Shown: in pieces, positions 54,457 to 62,911 of the stretch
Position numbering within the stretch: position 1 is the stretch's first letter
How the letters are laid out: every line of letters starts with the position of its first letter
Assembly: GCF_900111345.1 (NCBI RefSeq)
Contig: NZ_FOGY01000005.1
Coordinates: 62,001-126,000, forward strand
From: Psychrobacillus sp. OK032
GTDB taxonomy: Bacteria > Bacillota > Bacilli > Bacillales_A > Planococcaceae
Direction: 5' to 3'
DNA length: 64,000 nt
Position numbers and translations under genes: made by a program
The notes under the pieces: model-generated
What the model was told of the DNA's origin: nothing
Databases searched by the model: none
The model's input: only the letters and a program-made list of their open reading frames with translations

Positions 54457-54723
54457 TTAGTTCTTACTAAGTCTTTCTAAAGTTTTACCATGGGTTTTAA
54501 CTACTTTTTTATAGATCGCTAGAATGTCTTCTTTACTTGCAGTTTTTTTTGTAGTTTTCTGTGGAATTTCTTCCTTATCCAATCTAATTGCTTCAATTTC
54601 TTCTTCAGTTGGTACTTCTTCCGGTTTTGCCATAGTTTTAAGCACTTCTTCTAATTCCTTTAGTTTGTTACTTGGAAGTGCATCAACTAACTTATATAGG
54701 TACTCTCGATTCAAACTAAGCAT
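54457..54723 (-). CDS. Small hypothetical protein, antitoxin-like length and composition
   Basis: This is an 85-88-residue, highly charged, helical protein (SLNREYLYKLVDALPSNKL ... KELEEVLKTMAKPEEVPTEE, Lys-rich C-terminus). The start may be TTG 54714 because GGGAG abuts the ATG at 54723. The first 40 residues resemble the small DUF2281-type antitoxin-like proteins, but no toxin gene is next to it. The function is unknown. Confidence 0.5.
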   Translation of the reverse strand: MLSLNREYLYKLVDALPSNKLKELEEVLKTMAKPEEVPTEEEIEAIRLDKEEIPQKTTKKTASKEDILAIYKKVVKTHGKTLERLSKN

Positions 54724-54929
54724 CTCCCTTTTTCTTTTTAGAATTATTATAGCAAAAATTTACTGAATATTAAGGAGTAGCAATTAACAAATACATTAAT
54801 GTTAGATAAAAAGTTGTAACAGGACATAAAATCCAATTCTTACTAAACCCATTAAATTCAACCAATAGAATAATAAATAAAAGAAGCTCTAACATAAAAT
54901 GAGCTCCTTCAAGTGACAAACATTATTTT

Positions 54930-55346
54930 CTATTCTTCTATTTTTGATCTAACAAGTTCTGATTCTACGTATCCTCGCATTCCAGTTGAAACGATTTCAA
55001 TATAAGATTGTGTAAACCCAGAATCTATAACTGTTACCTTTTCTCCTTTACTGCCAGCAAAAACACGACCATTTTCCATCATTCTTATAATTGCATCGCC
55101 GTTATCTGCAACGTAATAGCTAATTAGTTCGTCAAAGCTCTCTTTATCAATAGCAACAAAAGCATTTTGAATTAGGTATCCATTCTGCCCATCAACTACT
55201 ACTGTAGACTTAGCTTTTTTTTCTTCTTCATCAGTTCCTATTAAATCGTTTGCAAATTGACATCCCTTTGCTAATAGAGAAATCATTACCATTACAATAA
55301 TTAAAAATATTACAGTTCCACATCCCGATGAATTAGATTTGCTCAT
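54930..55346 (-). CDS. Membrane-anchored protein with SH3-like C-terminal domain
   Basis: This 138-residue protein has a hydrophobic segment (TVIFLIIVMVMISLLAKGC) near the N-terminus and an extracellular part ending in a beta-rich segment (GSKGEKVTVIDSGFTQSYIE, GMRGYVESELV) that resembles bacterial SH3 domains. The cysteine at the end of the helix could be lipid-linked but lacks a good lipobox. An AGGAGGGTG site precedes the ATG. A terminator lies at 54885-54910. The role in the island is unknown. Confidence 0.6.
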   Translation of the reverse strand: MSKSNSSGCGTVIFLIIVMVMISLLAKGCQFANDLIGTDEEEKKAKSTVVVDGQNGYLIQNAFVAIDKESFDELISYYVADNGDAIIRMMENGRVFAGSKGEKVTVIDSGFTQSYIEIVSTGMRGYVESELVRSKIEE

Positions 55347-55518
55347 TTGCCCACCCTCCTGTTGAAAATCTATGTTGTTGTATTATTAAAGCAAATAATT
55401 GAATCTGATCATACTTCAAAAGTAAAAAATATATGTATAAATACACTACCAACAATGTATTATATATTATTAACCACTAACTAGAGCATATTATTTTTGT
55501 TATAGGTGCTTTAATTGA

Positions 55519-55848
55519 CTATTTATTTATGCTTCTCTCTAGCTTTTTAATATACAAATCTTTTTCTCCAATTAAAGTCATCGCTTCATTCAGATCTTTT
55601 AGTGTAACTTCTAATCGTGTTTTCAATTCTAATATTTCCCGTTTAAAAAGGGATACATCTTTTTCAGTCTCTAATCCAATTGTCTTTTGGATTTCACCAA
55701 CACCTAATTTCTTTTCTAAATCATTTTTCCACTTTCTTACACTATTAGAGTTCACTCCGTATTTCTTTGCTGTAGCTGTAATATTATTTATGGATATTGC
55801 TTCTTTTGCTACCTTCTCTTTAAAGTCATTATCATATTTTACGCTCAT
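55519..55848 (-). CDS. Transposase-type helix-turn-helix protein (IS3 OrfA-like)
   Basis: This 109-residue protein has an N-terminal HTH (YDNDFKEKVAKEAI ... TATAKKYGVNSNSVRKWKND) like IS3 OrfA or Tn554 TnpC proteins, followed by a coiled coil (LKTRLEVTLKDLNEAMTLIG). No second transposase frame or inverted repeat ends are present, so it is a free-standing regulator or a domesticated remnant. It is divergent from the XRE gene. Confidence 0.65.
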   Translation of the reverse strand: MSVKYDNDFKEKVAKEAISINNITATAKKYGVNSNSVRKWKNDLEKKLGVGEIQKTIGLETEKDVSLFKREILELKTRLEVTLKDLNEAMTLIGEKDLYIKKLERSINK

Positions 55849-55904
55849 TGTTCCGCCCCTTACTAGTATTAACTTCTATGTATATAGTATATAATTCGCT
55901 ATTA

Positions 55905-55975
55905 ATTATATCAATAGTATTCATTCTATCACATAACATATTTATAGTCTGTTGGTACTCAACTATTGACTAGCT
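55905..55975. promoter_or_regulatory. Inverted repeat in divergent promoter region
   Basis: CAATAGT (near 55913-55919) and ACTATTG (near 55963-55969), with a second CTATTG just after, lie between the HTH gene and the XRE gene. They are a plausible operator for the XRE protein. Confidence 0.4.
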
Positions 55976-56000
55976 ATTGTTGTTGTATGAGGTGATGGTA

Positions 56001-56342
56001 ATGGAGGATATCGTTAAGGTTGTAGGTGAAAAAATTCGAAATTTCCGTAAAGAACGTGGTTTAAGTCAAGAAGAGTTAGCACATCAAGCATCTTTACATA
56101 ACACATACATTGGTCAATTAGAACGTGGGGAGAAAAACGCAACGATTGAGAGCCTACTTAAAATTACTAATGCACTAGGAATAACATTAGAAGAATTATT
56201 CCGCAATACCCAAACTGGCCCTAAAGCAAATAGTTTAGAAATTAGTCAAATTATCACTTTACTAGAAGATAGTTCAAGAAAGGATCAACGTACAATTCTA
56301 GGGTTACTCGAACTACTTGTAAATTGGAAGAGCAGTGATTAA
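56001..56342 (+). CDS. XRE-family regulator of the island
   Basis: This 113-residue repressor-like protein has an HTH in GLSQEELAHQASLHNTYIGQ, followed by LERGEKNATIESLLKITNAL and a C-terminal helical part. It resembles SinR/immunity-type regulators of mobile elements. ATG 56001 is preferred because GAGGTG is 7 bp upstream. It may control the small genes around it or the element's excision. Confidence 0.82.
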   Translation: MEDIVKVVGEKIRNFRKERGLSQEELAHQASLHNTYIGQLERGEKNATIESLLKITNALGITLEELFRNTQTGPKANSLEISQIITLLEDSSRKDQRTILGLLELLVNWKSSD

Positions 56343-56366
56343 TTAATAATTATCTATCTATGCATT

Positions 56367-56408
56367 AAAAGCTGTGCAAACTCGCATTTGGAGTAAACAC
56401 AGCTTTTA
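56367..56408 (+). terminator. Terminator of the XRE gene
   Basis: AAAAGCTGTG ... CACAGCTTTTATT. Confidence 0.75.
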
Positions 56409-56517
56409 TTATTCTTCTGCATTAGACATTAACCCACCTGATGAGCGACTCTATGTAATTTGAATAGATATCGAAAAGATGTAGGTGAAATTCATAATTC
56501 TCTTGGTATACTTCTAA

Positions 56518-56910
56518 CTATGTTGAATACGATTCATTAGCAGCAGATATAATTTCTTTAAACTCCCGCTCCGCTTCTTTGTAAAACACTCTCAACAGTT
56601 TTCTGTCTTCCATTATCCGTTTACGCTGCTCTAGCAATTCATTTCGTTGTTCATTAAAATAACAATCTGAACAGTCTCTAGAACAAAAGCGACGGCGTCC
56701 TATACCACTCGAACCATAACTGGTATCCGGTACACACCAAAATTCATCTGCTTCATTACTAGCCACTTTCTTCTCGCAATAATAGCACTTGAAGCCCCAC
56801 GGCTTAGTTGCATCTTTCCGAAAATATTTCTTACGATACCCCTCTTCTAACTCTTTTAGAATTAAATCAACCTCTGCTAATTCCATCATAAGGACAAAAT
56901 CTAGATCCAT
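56518..56910 (-). CDS. Zinc-ribbon hypothetical protein
   Basis: This 130-residue protein has two cysteine pairs that form a treble-clef-like zinc site: CYYCEKKVASNEADEFWC and FCSRDCSDCYF. Long charged helices lie on both sides (MELAEVDLILKELEEGY, EQRNELLEQRKRIMED). A GGAGCG site precedes the ATG. Such small zinc proteins are common next to replication genes of mobile elements. The function is unknown. Confidence 0.55.
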   Translation of the reverse strand: MDLDFVLMMELAEVDLILKELEEGYRKKYFRKDATKPWGFKCYYCEKKVASNEADEFWCVPDTSYGSSGIGRRRFCSRDCSDCYFNEQRNELLEQRKRIMEDRKLLRVFYKEAEREFKEIISAANESYST

Positions 56911-57381
56911 CTAATCACGCTCCCTATATAGTTTTCCGGCTTTTTATATACTCCCCCACTATAAAAAAGCATAAATAGTATATGGTTAATACCCAATTTT
57001 CTACCAATCCCAAAAGATGGAGTGATTTTAGCCAAGAGGGATTAGTTTTGAATTTAAGCAAGTGGCACATCTATTGAAAGAACGTTCAACAATCTATTTA
57101 GGTGGTTATTGAATCTAAAAACGCATGGAAGTTGTTGTTAGGCGGGGAGGCTCTCTTGTTGCGTGTTGGTGCGTTTACAATTTACTAAATCGCAACACAC
57201 CTCTAGGCTTTTGAGAACAGAGAGAACGACACTAGGATATATACAATAAAATTCTATTGGATATGCCCTATAATATATGAAATTCCTTTGAAGTTTAAGG
57301 TAAATATAGTATATATCTATTTTATTTCTAAACAAATAAAAGCATGTATCCTATCCCATTTAGGGGTACATGCTTCCTTTA
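56911..57381. other. Intergenic region with terminator of the primase-helicase gene
   Basis: No supported gene. At 57341-57375 GCATGTATCC ... GGGGTACATGC forms a terminator for the minus strand (ends TTTTATTTG). Confidence 0.55.
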
Positions 57382-60324
57382 TTATATTACAGCTTGATTG
57401 GACTCTACTTCGAAACTGTCTACTTTTTTATATGTCCGGTTATTCTCGGTAGCTATACTGTGTTCACCTAATAGCTTTATAAATAATTCACCTTTAATAT
57501 AACGTTGTAGCTGCTTCTTCCCCGCCTCCCCATTTAGATTCAACACTTCTCTTAAAGTGGCTTTTTGAGTTGTTTCTCCTTGTTTTAGAGCCCCGAAGTA
57601 TTCATCTAATTTCTCATACCATTCCGGGAAAGTGCCCGACATGTTCCATTCTTCTAAATCGCACCCAATAAAATAGTTTTGTAGGATATTAGTAAACACA
57701 GTATCTCTTGTTAGCATATACACTTTTGCACGGACTGTTGCTCCATTATTACGTATGCTAATACGCAGTATATCTTGAATAGTCTCTACTATTTGATCAT
57801 TTAGCTTTGTGATTTCTGTATCCTTGTTTTTAAAACGACGTACTTTTTTTATGGTTACAGCTTTAGTATCAAATTCTTCCATATATAAGGCTTCATACTT
57901 GTTGATATAAAATGGATCTCCTTTATGAATTGTGCCAATTAATACTACTGTTGTACAGCGTGAATACTCATTAGAGCCTTTTACATTGCCATAGTGATTA
58001 ATTAACACTCGCCCTTCTTTTATTTCACGTTCCAATAAGCTTTTAAAGGTATTGACGAGGTCTTTAAAGCATAAGACTAATACATTTTCATTTATAGAGA
58101 AGATGCTTATATTGCGGGCCATATCTGCTATTACCTTATGATCCTTCATTAGCTTCCCCTTACTAGATGACCTACTAGAGTCGATAAAGAAAGTTAAATG
58201 TTCATAAGTCTTAATAGAAGGTATATCTAACATTCGATGATTTTGTAATGCTCGATATTCAATATCAAATTTAGCGGTACCATCTAGAATAACCACATGA
58301 TATTTGGAAAAATCGTACTGTATGATTTTATTCGTTACAATACTTATATTCCGTTGCTGATCCTGATTCACCAGCCCCCCCTGTTGAATGAGATACTCAA
58401 TGTCTCTTAGCAAATTAACGTTGTCACCTGAATATTTTCTGTACCAAGTTTTACTGTATGGGAAAACAAAATCAGGATTAATAGGCAATATTTTTTTGCC
58501 ACTGGAGGCCTCTAACAACTGCTCCCTTAATTGATCAATTAATACTTTTGTTTCATCTACAGCTAGCTTTCCGATATCCAATGCCATGGTTCGCACGTCA
58601 AATAAAAATTGTTCAAAGTCTGTTCTCTGTATCGTTATAACGTCTACCAAGGGTGGCTTTTCATCAATAATGATACGTTTTCGTTCATATACGTTACCAT
58701 CCTTACACTGCCATGTGTTGTATTTACTTGATCCATCCGCTTCCATTTTTAATCTAGCATGGGTCATAATTACGACAGGGTATTTTTTCTGCTCTTGATG
58801 CTTGTTATAAACAATACAATCTCCTTTAAATGGACACTCCCTACATACTCCATACTGATATTTTTCTAGCTTCTGTTTACAGTCTTTATAGGTGTACGCA
58901 CTTTCCATTACAAACGCTGCTGGTGATGATTCGTAATATGGTGCATCTATAGCTTTGCCGTCTGCATCAATAAATATTGTATAAGTTCCTAATTCCTTCA
59001 TTAATTTCTTAGCTGTCTCGATACGTTCTACCACAATAATTGTGCCTGATTCAGGTATAGACTGCTCTAACATATATTTTAGATATGCACCCATGATCGT
59101 ACTCTTCCCGCCACCCGGTTCTAAAGGACAAACGGTAATCCCTTCAACTTCTTGTAAATCTAATTCATTAATGATGTTCGCATAGATATTAGTAGTTGTT
59201 TCATCTACAGTTATTCTTAGCTTTGTCATTGTATCTACAACTTCTGATAAAACACCTTTTACATTACCTCTTGCGATGGTATTTGTTTGCTGTAGCGGCA
59301 CTAACTTATTAGATTGCATATCGTTTAATGAAATATTTTCGTACTCTTCTGCTGGCTTAGATTCGAGCTTTTTACATAGTTCTTCAAGATCTGTCCATCC
59401 CTTTTCCTTTGCCACCCAACTTAGAGGTTTGCCTTTATTAATATCGCAATCTAATTCGGCGTCACCATTAGAGCAATGACATATTAAATTATTATAAAAC
59501 ATGTAAGCGGAAGCGGTACTGTCATTATGAATAGGGCATTGATAAGATAGTTTACCTTCATATTCTATGTAAGATAAACTTTCTGAATCTAGATATTGGA
59601 TAAAGCATTCAACAGCCTCCTGTATTTCTTTTGGATAACTTTCATATGACAATGATTCATTGTATTGTACCCTTTTAAAAACAGCTGGAAAAGCTTCAGA
59701 TAACTGTTCTTGTGTGTAAACATGACTCGGTTCAAATAATACGACCTCCTCTTTATATACCCTGCCATTTTTAGTGAAATCCTTATAATTATTCGTTAAT
59801 GGTAAACGAAAAGCAGCATTGGGATTCTTTTTACTACGGTCTCCATCGAAATACTCTATTAATTGCATTTGGATGTTTTCAAAATTAATTATTGATTCAT
59901 TTAATGTTGCCTTATTTGAAGCATCCCACTTATCGTTTTCAATAGCATACAGTATTTTATGGCCCGCTCTCCCACGATAAACTAATGTAGGACGGAGCGG
60001 AGCAGAATTAATTCTTGTAAGTTGTTCTTCCTTATTCCCCCCATCAATATCAATAAAATGAAACTGTAACTCTTCTATATCTTGGGTATTTTTTGCTCCA
60101 TTTGGATAAAAGCATAATGCACGTGTTTCTTTTTCACATTGCTTTAATAAAAGAGGTAATAATTGTTCCATAGAATTAATATTTAGAACCTCATTTAATG
60201 CGTTAGGCAATTTATCTTGTACTTCTTTTGACATTTCTTTATCATCAAAATACGCTAAAGTAGGAAACGTTTCTTTCCCACATCTCAGATAATTAATTAT
60301 GTTTAATAAATCTTGCAATTTCAT
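57382..60324 (-). CDS. Primase-helicase replication protein of the mobile element
   Basis: This 980-residue protein has an N-terminal archaeo-eukaryotic-type primase core: D92-x-D94 in FIDIDGG and H122 in GRAGHKILYAI. Next comes a CHC2-like zinc finger (CPIHNDSTASAYMFYNNLIC, then CHC, about 262-283), then a superfamily helicase core with Walker A PGGGKST near residue 405. The C-terminal 400 residues are uncharacterised. It would start replication of the element when excised, as in phage satellites and replicating integrative elements. The 5' leader contains a strong hairpin just before the AGGAGG site. Confidence 0.75.
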   Translation of the reverse strand: MKLQDLLNIINYLRCGKETFPTLAYFDDKEMSKEVQDKLPNALNEVLNINSMEQLLPLLLKQCEKETRALCFYPNGAKNTQDIEELQFHFIDIDGGNKEEQLTRINSAPLRPTLVYRGRAGHKILYAIENDKWDASNKATLNESIINFENIQMQLIEYFDGDRSKKNPNAAFRLPLTNNYKDFTKNGRVYKEEVVLFEPSHVYTQEQLSEAFPAVFKRVQYNESLSYESYPKEIQEAVECFIQYLDSESLSYIEYEGKLSYQCPIHNDSTASAYMFYNNLICHCSNGDAELDCDINKGKPLSWVAKEKGWTDLEELCKKLESKPAEEYENISLNDMQSNKLVPLQQTNTIARGNVKGVLSEVVDTMTKLRITVDETTTNIYANIINELDLQEVEGITVCPLEPGGGKSTIMGAYLKYMLEQSIPESGTIIVVERIETAKKLMKELGTYTIFIDADGKAIDAPYYESSPAAFVMESAYTYKDCKQKLEKYQYGVCRECPFKGDCIVYNKHQEQKKYPVVIMTHARLKMEADGSSKYNTWQCKDGNVYERKRIIIDEKPPLVDVITIQRTDFEQFLFDVRTMALDIGKLAVDETKVLIDQLREQLLEASSGKKILPINPDFVFPYSKTWYRKYSGDNVNLLRDIEYLIQQGGLVNQDQQRNISIVTNKIIQYDFSKYHVVILDGTAKFDIEYRALQNHRMLDIPSIKTYEHLTFFIDSSRSSSKGKLMKDHKVIADMARNISIFSINENVLVLCFKDLVNTFKSLLEREIKEGRVLINHYGNVKGSNEYSRCTTVVLIGTIHKGDPFYINKYEALYMEEFDTKAVTIKKVRRFKNKDTEITKLNDQIVETIQDILRISIRNNGATVRAKVYMLTRDTVFTNILQNYFIGCDLEEWNMSGTFPEWYEKLDEYFGALKQGETTQKATLREVLNLNGEAGKKQLQRYIKGELFIKLLGEHSIATENNRTYKKVDSFEVESNQAVI

Positions 60325-60333
60325 TCCTCCTGT

Positions 60334-60384
60334 AAAAAGAGGACACTTTCATATATATATATAATAGGAGAATGTCCTCTTTTA
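60334..60384. promoter_or_regulatory. Hairpin in the 5' leader of the primase-helicase gene
   Basis: AAAAGAGGACA ... TGTCCTCTTTT with an AT-rich loop. On the minus strand the U-run comes directly before AGGAGG and the start, which fits an attenuator. It can also act as a bidirectional terminator. Confidence 0.65.
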
Positions 60385-60927
60385 TTGCTTCTATGTTTTA
60401 ATCCGCACCACTTTTCACGAAAAATTTCTCGTAGGTATCACTTAGCCCCCGTGTAAAGCCCCTTTAACAAGCAATTTTGTAGGCACTGGGGGGGGGTAAT
60501 TAGAATATTCCTGATAAACCTTGGATTTTTATTCGTAATGTGCTTGATAAGAGATTGGCTACTAATAACGTATGAACATATGTTCAAAGGTTACTATTTT
60601 AAAGCAGCCTACTAATTATTTCTATAATAAATATAAGGCGGTTATAATCCGCCTACACTTCCTCCTTCCACATTTGCTTTATACGCAAGCTTTTTAGCAG
60701 AGTTAAATATTCTTATTATTTTTTGTTGTACAATCGTAAGTTGTAATTTATTTAGAAACAAAAAATGCAGCTACTAACAATGAGATTGTTAATAACTGCT
60801 TTAATTAGCTATTCGTTATATATTTAATATGTAAAATACTATACAATTGCTCATTTGAGTGTTTTTGGAATAAAGCTGGGGAACTTTATAAAATTTACGT
60901 AAGCTATCTTCTAGTGTATTTTACTTG
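60385..60927. other. Control region of the element
   Basis: About 540 bases without a gene. It holds a run of nine G near 60488, the LexA-like box (60574-60585), a short hairpin GGCGG-TTATAAT-CCGCC (60639-60655) and AT-rich sequence. Origin or attachment functions are possible; no iterons were found by eye. Confidence 0.4.
60574..60585. promoter_or_regulatory. LexA/DinR-like SOS box
   Basis: GAACATATGTTC is a perfect palindrome that fits the Bacillus SOS operator GAAC-N4-GTTC. The flanking T/A pair extends the symmetry to 14 bp. Confidence 0.6.
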
Positions 60928-60933
60928 TATAAT
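60928..60933 (+). promoter_or_regulatory. -10 box of the SIR2 gene
   Basis: TATAAT is 63 bp before the chosen start 60996. It overlaps the upstream extension of the frame (60936), which argues against that longer start. The -35 is weak. Confidence 0.5.
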
Positions 60934-60995
60934 AAATGAGAAAATTCAAGAACTTATTAACTACTATTATTCTACATATAAGAAGAGGTAAAGCG

Positions 60996-62330
60996 ATGAA
61001 CAAAGAAGCATTTGATGATTTATTACCCGAAAATCTATACCAAGATATTGTAAATAAAAGCTGTGGATTTTTTATTGGCGCAGGCATAAGTTGTAACGCA
61101 CCTACAAATTTGCCTGGGTGGAAAAAGCTTTTAAAAGATTTTATAAGATTTGCTGAAAAAAATCATAAGTTAGATAAAAATATAATCGACCAACTTCAAG
61201 ATTCTTTAAAGAATAATAAATTACTTGAAGTTGCAGAATATCTACAGGGAACACTAAAAGAAGATTATACTAGGTATTTAATGCAAGTATTCGATAACGC
61301 ACTATTAACACCTAATAGAAATCATGAGATTCTAGCTCAGATTGAAAGCCCATTATTTATCACTACTAACTATGATAGATTACTTGAAAACTCAATAATA
61401 AAAAATGGTAAGAATCCAATAGTTTCAACAGCTTTAAAAAGCGATTTATTAGAACAAATTCATAAAGTGACTCAAAGAAAAAAAATATTAAAGATTCATG
61501 GAGATATAAATGATACAAAAAGCTTAGTTCTTTCAGAAACAGACTATATGGATATTCTTTCAAATACTACCTTGGACGTAATAATAAAAAGTTTTTTCCA
61601 TCGAAATACGTTTATATTTATAGGATGCAGTATGACTGACCCTGATATTCTAATTTTCTTAAAGCAGCTAAAATCTATTTTCAATGGCTATAGCCCTACA
61701 CACTATGCTTTAATAAAACAAGATAATGTTAATGAAATTGATAAGTATATTTATAAAAATATATATAATATAGAGTTTTTGTGTATAGAAGATTATGACG
61801 ATGTAACAAGCTTCTTAGAACACGCATTAGCTACACAAGAATCAAGTAATAAGAATAAATTTGAAGTAGCAATTGAAGAACATGGCATATTAAATTACTT
61901 TGAATATCTACTAGACCAATTAGAATATTATATTGATGTCGAAATTGGGGATTATTATTATGATTCTGAAAGTAATTATCCAAATATTAATAGTGATATC
62001 AATATGTATGAGCATATATATAATATTTTCGAAGATTTCAATTCCCAAGAACTAACAAAATCCACTTTATTCCCTTATGAGGAATTTATAGAATTATTTA
62101 ATGGTATTAAAAGAATCAAAAGCGAAGTCATACAACTACCAATTGTTCAAGGCAGGGTAAAGGAGCAGCTGTGTGATTCGATAAATTACACAAATAACCT
62201 TTTAGAAGATTTCGTAAAAAGAATCAAGGGGTATATTCGATTAAGAAGAGTAAGAATCGATAACGAGATTATTAATACTGAATTTACCAGAACTATGCTT
62301 GAAGTATATGAAAAAAATTATTCGAAATAA
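60996..62330 (+). CDS. SIR2-domain protein, candidate stand-alone defence NADase
   Basis: This 444-residue protein has an N-terminal SIR2 domain (about 1-275): GFFIGAGISCNAPTNLPGW (GAG at 28-30), FITTNYDRLLEN, LKIHGDIN and FIGCSMTDPDILIFL. In prokaryotic defence systems such domains usually break down NAD when phage is sensed. The C-terminal 170 residues are acidic and helical without a known motif and may act as sensor. AGAGGT precedes ATG 60996. No partner gene (HerA, TIR, Ago) is adjacent. A strong terminator follows (62432-62464). Metabolic deacetylase function is unlikely, because the four-cysteine zinc site is missing. Confidence 0.82.
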   Translation: MNKEAFDDLLPENLYQDIVNKSCGFFIGAGISCNAPTNLPGWKKLLKDFIRFAEKNHKLDKNIIDQLQDSLKNNKLLEVAEYLQGTLKEDYTRYLMQVFDNALLTPNRNHEILAQIESPLFITTNYDRLLENSIIKNGKNPIVSTALKSDLLEQIHKVTQRKKILKIHGDINDTKSLVLSETDYMDILSNTTLDVIIKSFFHRNTFIFIGCSMTDPDILIFLKQLKSIFNGYSPTHYALIKQDNVNEIDKYIYKNIYNIEFLCIEDYDDVTSFLEHALATQESSNKNKFEVAIEEHGILNYFEYLLDQLEYYIDVEIGDYYYDSESNYPNINSDINMYEHIYNIFEDFNSQELTKSTLFPYEEFIELFNGIKRIKSEVIQLPIVQGRVKEQLCDSINYTNNLLEDFVKRIKGYIRLRRVRIDNEIINTEFTRTMLEVYEKNYSK

Positions 62331-62431
62331 TAGATTTATATTAACAGCTAGAATACAATTATTAATTATTTCAATTAGCATTTATCAACATTAGTAAGGC
62401 TTTGCAAAACTTCTCTTACTAATCTTCTTTA

Positions 62432-62468
62432 ACACCGTCTATCTATTTAATAGTTAGATGGTGTTTTT
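62432..62468 (+). terminator. Terminator of the SIR2 gene
   Basis: ACACCGTCTA ... TAGATGGTGTTTTTC. Confidence 0.75.
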
Positions 62469-62553
62469 CTATTTAACTCCCCTGCTCCTTCCTCGTATAA
62501 ATCAACAGAAGCAATTAAAACATTGCGGGGATTAAATGAAAAGGAGCAATATA

Positions 62554-62808
62554 ATGAATGAAGAATTAATGAATACAAATATAGAAGAAGTAGTGATGAA
62601 GGCTGTTCAGAAGGCATTATTAACTACGCAGCATCAGTTTATGGATAGCGGGTGGCTATCTTTGAAAGACGGAGCCAAGTATGCTGGTGTCGCCAATAAC
62701 ACGTTTATGAAGTTCCGTGCAATGGGTTTACAAGTGTGTGAAATAGAAGGAATAAAACGTGTGTCACGTAAAGAAATTGATCGATTTTTAGAAGAACATA
62801 GCTATTAA
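62554..62808 (+). CDS. Excisionase-like DNA-binding protein
   Basis: This 84-residue protein has a MerR/Xis-type helix-turn-helix (SLKDGAKYAGVANNTFMKFR) followed by the wing VCEIEGIKRVSRKEIDRF. An AAGGAG site precedes ATG 62554. It lies directly before the integrase, the classic place for an excisionase that reverses integration. Confidence 0.8.
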   Translation: MNEELMNTNIEEVVMKAVQKALLTTQHQFMDSGWLSLKDGAKYAGVANNTFMKFRAMGLQVCEIEGIKRVSRKEIDRFLEEHSY

Positions 62809-62911
62809 CAATAATTTATGAGGATTTTCCTTTAGGTTCGATTATAATATCACTAGAGGTAAATCCTCTCTTTAATCATTTGCCCCCGCAACTGATTCAG
62901 GAGGAATTATC

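Noticed and set aside
57138-57335. 65-residue frame on the minus strand
   Set aside because: No ribosome binding site, low-complexity Tyr/Ile-rich composition and position directly beside a non-coding AT-rich stretch; not credible as a gene.
60996-62330. Metabolic sirtuin deacetylase
   Set aside because: The four-cysteine zinc site is absent and the long C-terminal domain is atypical.
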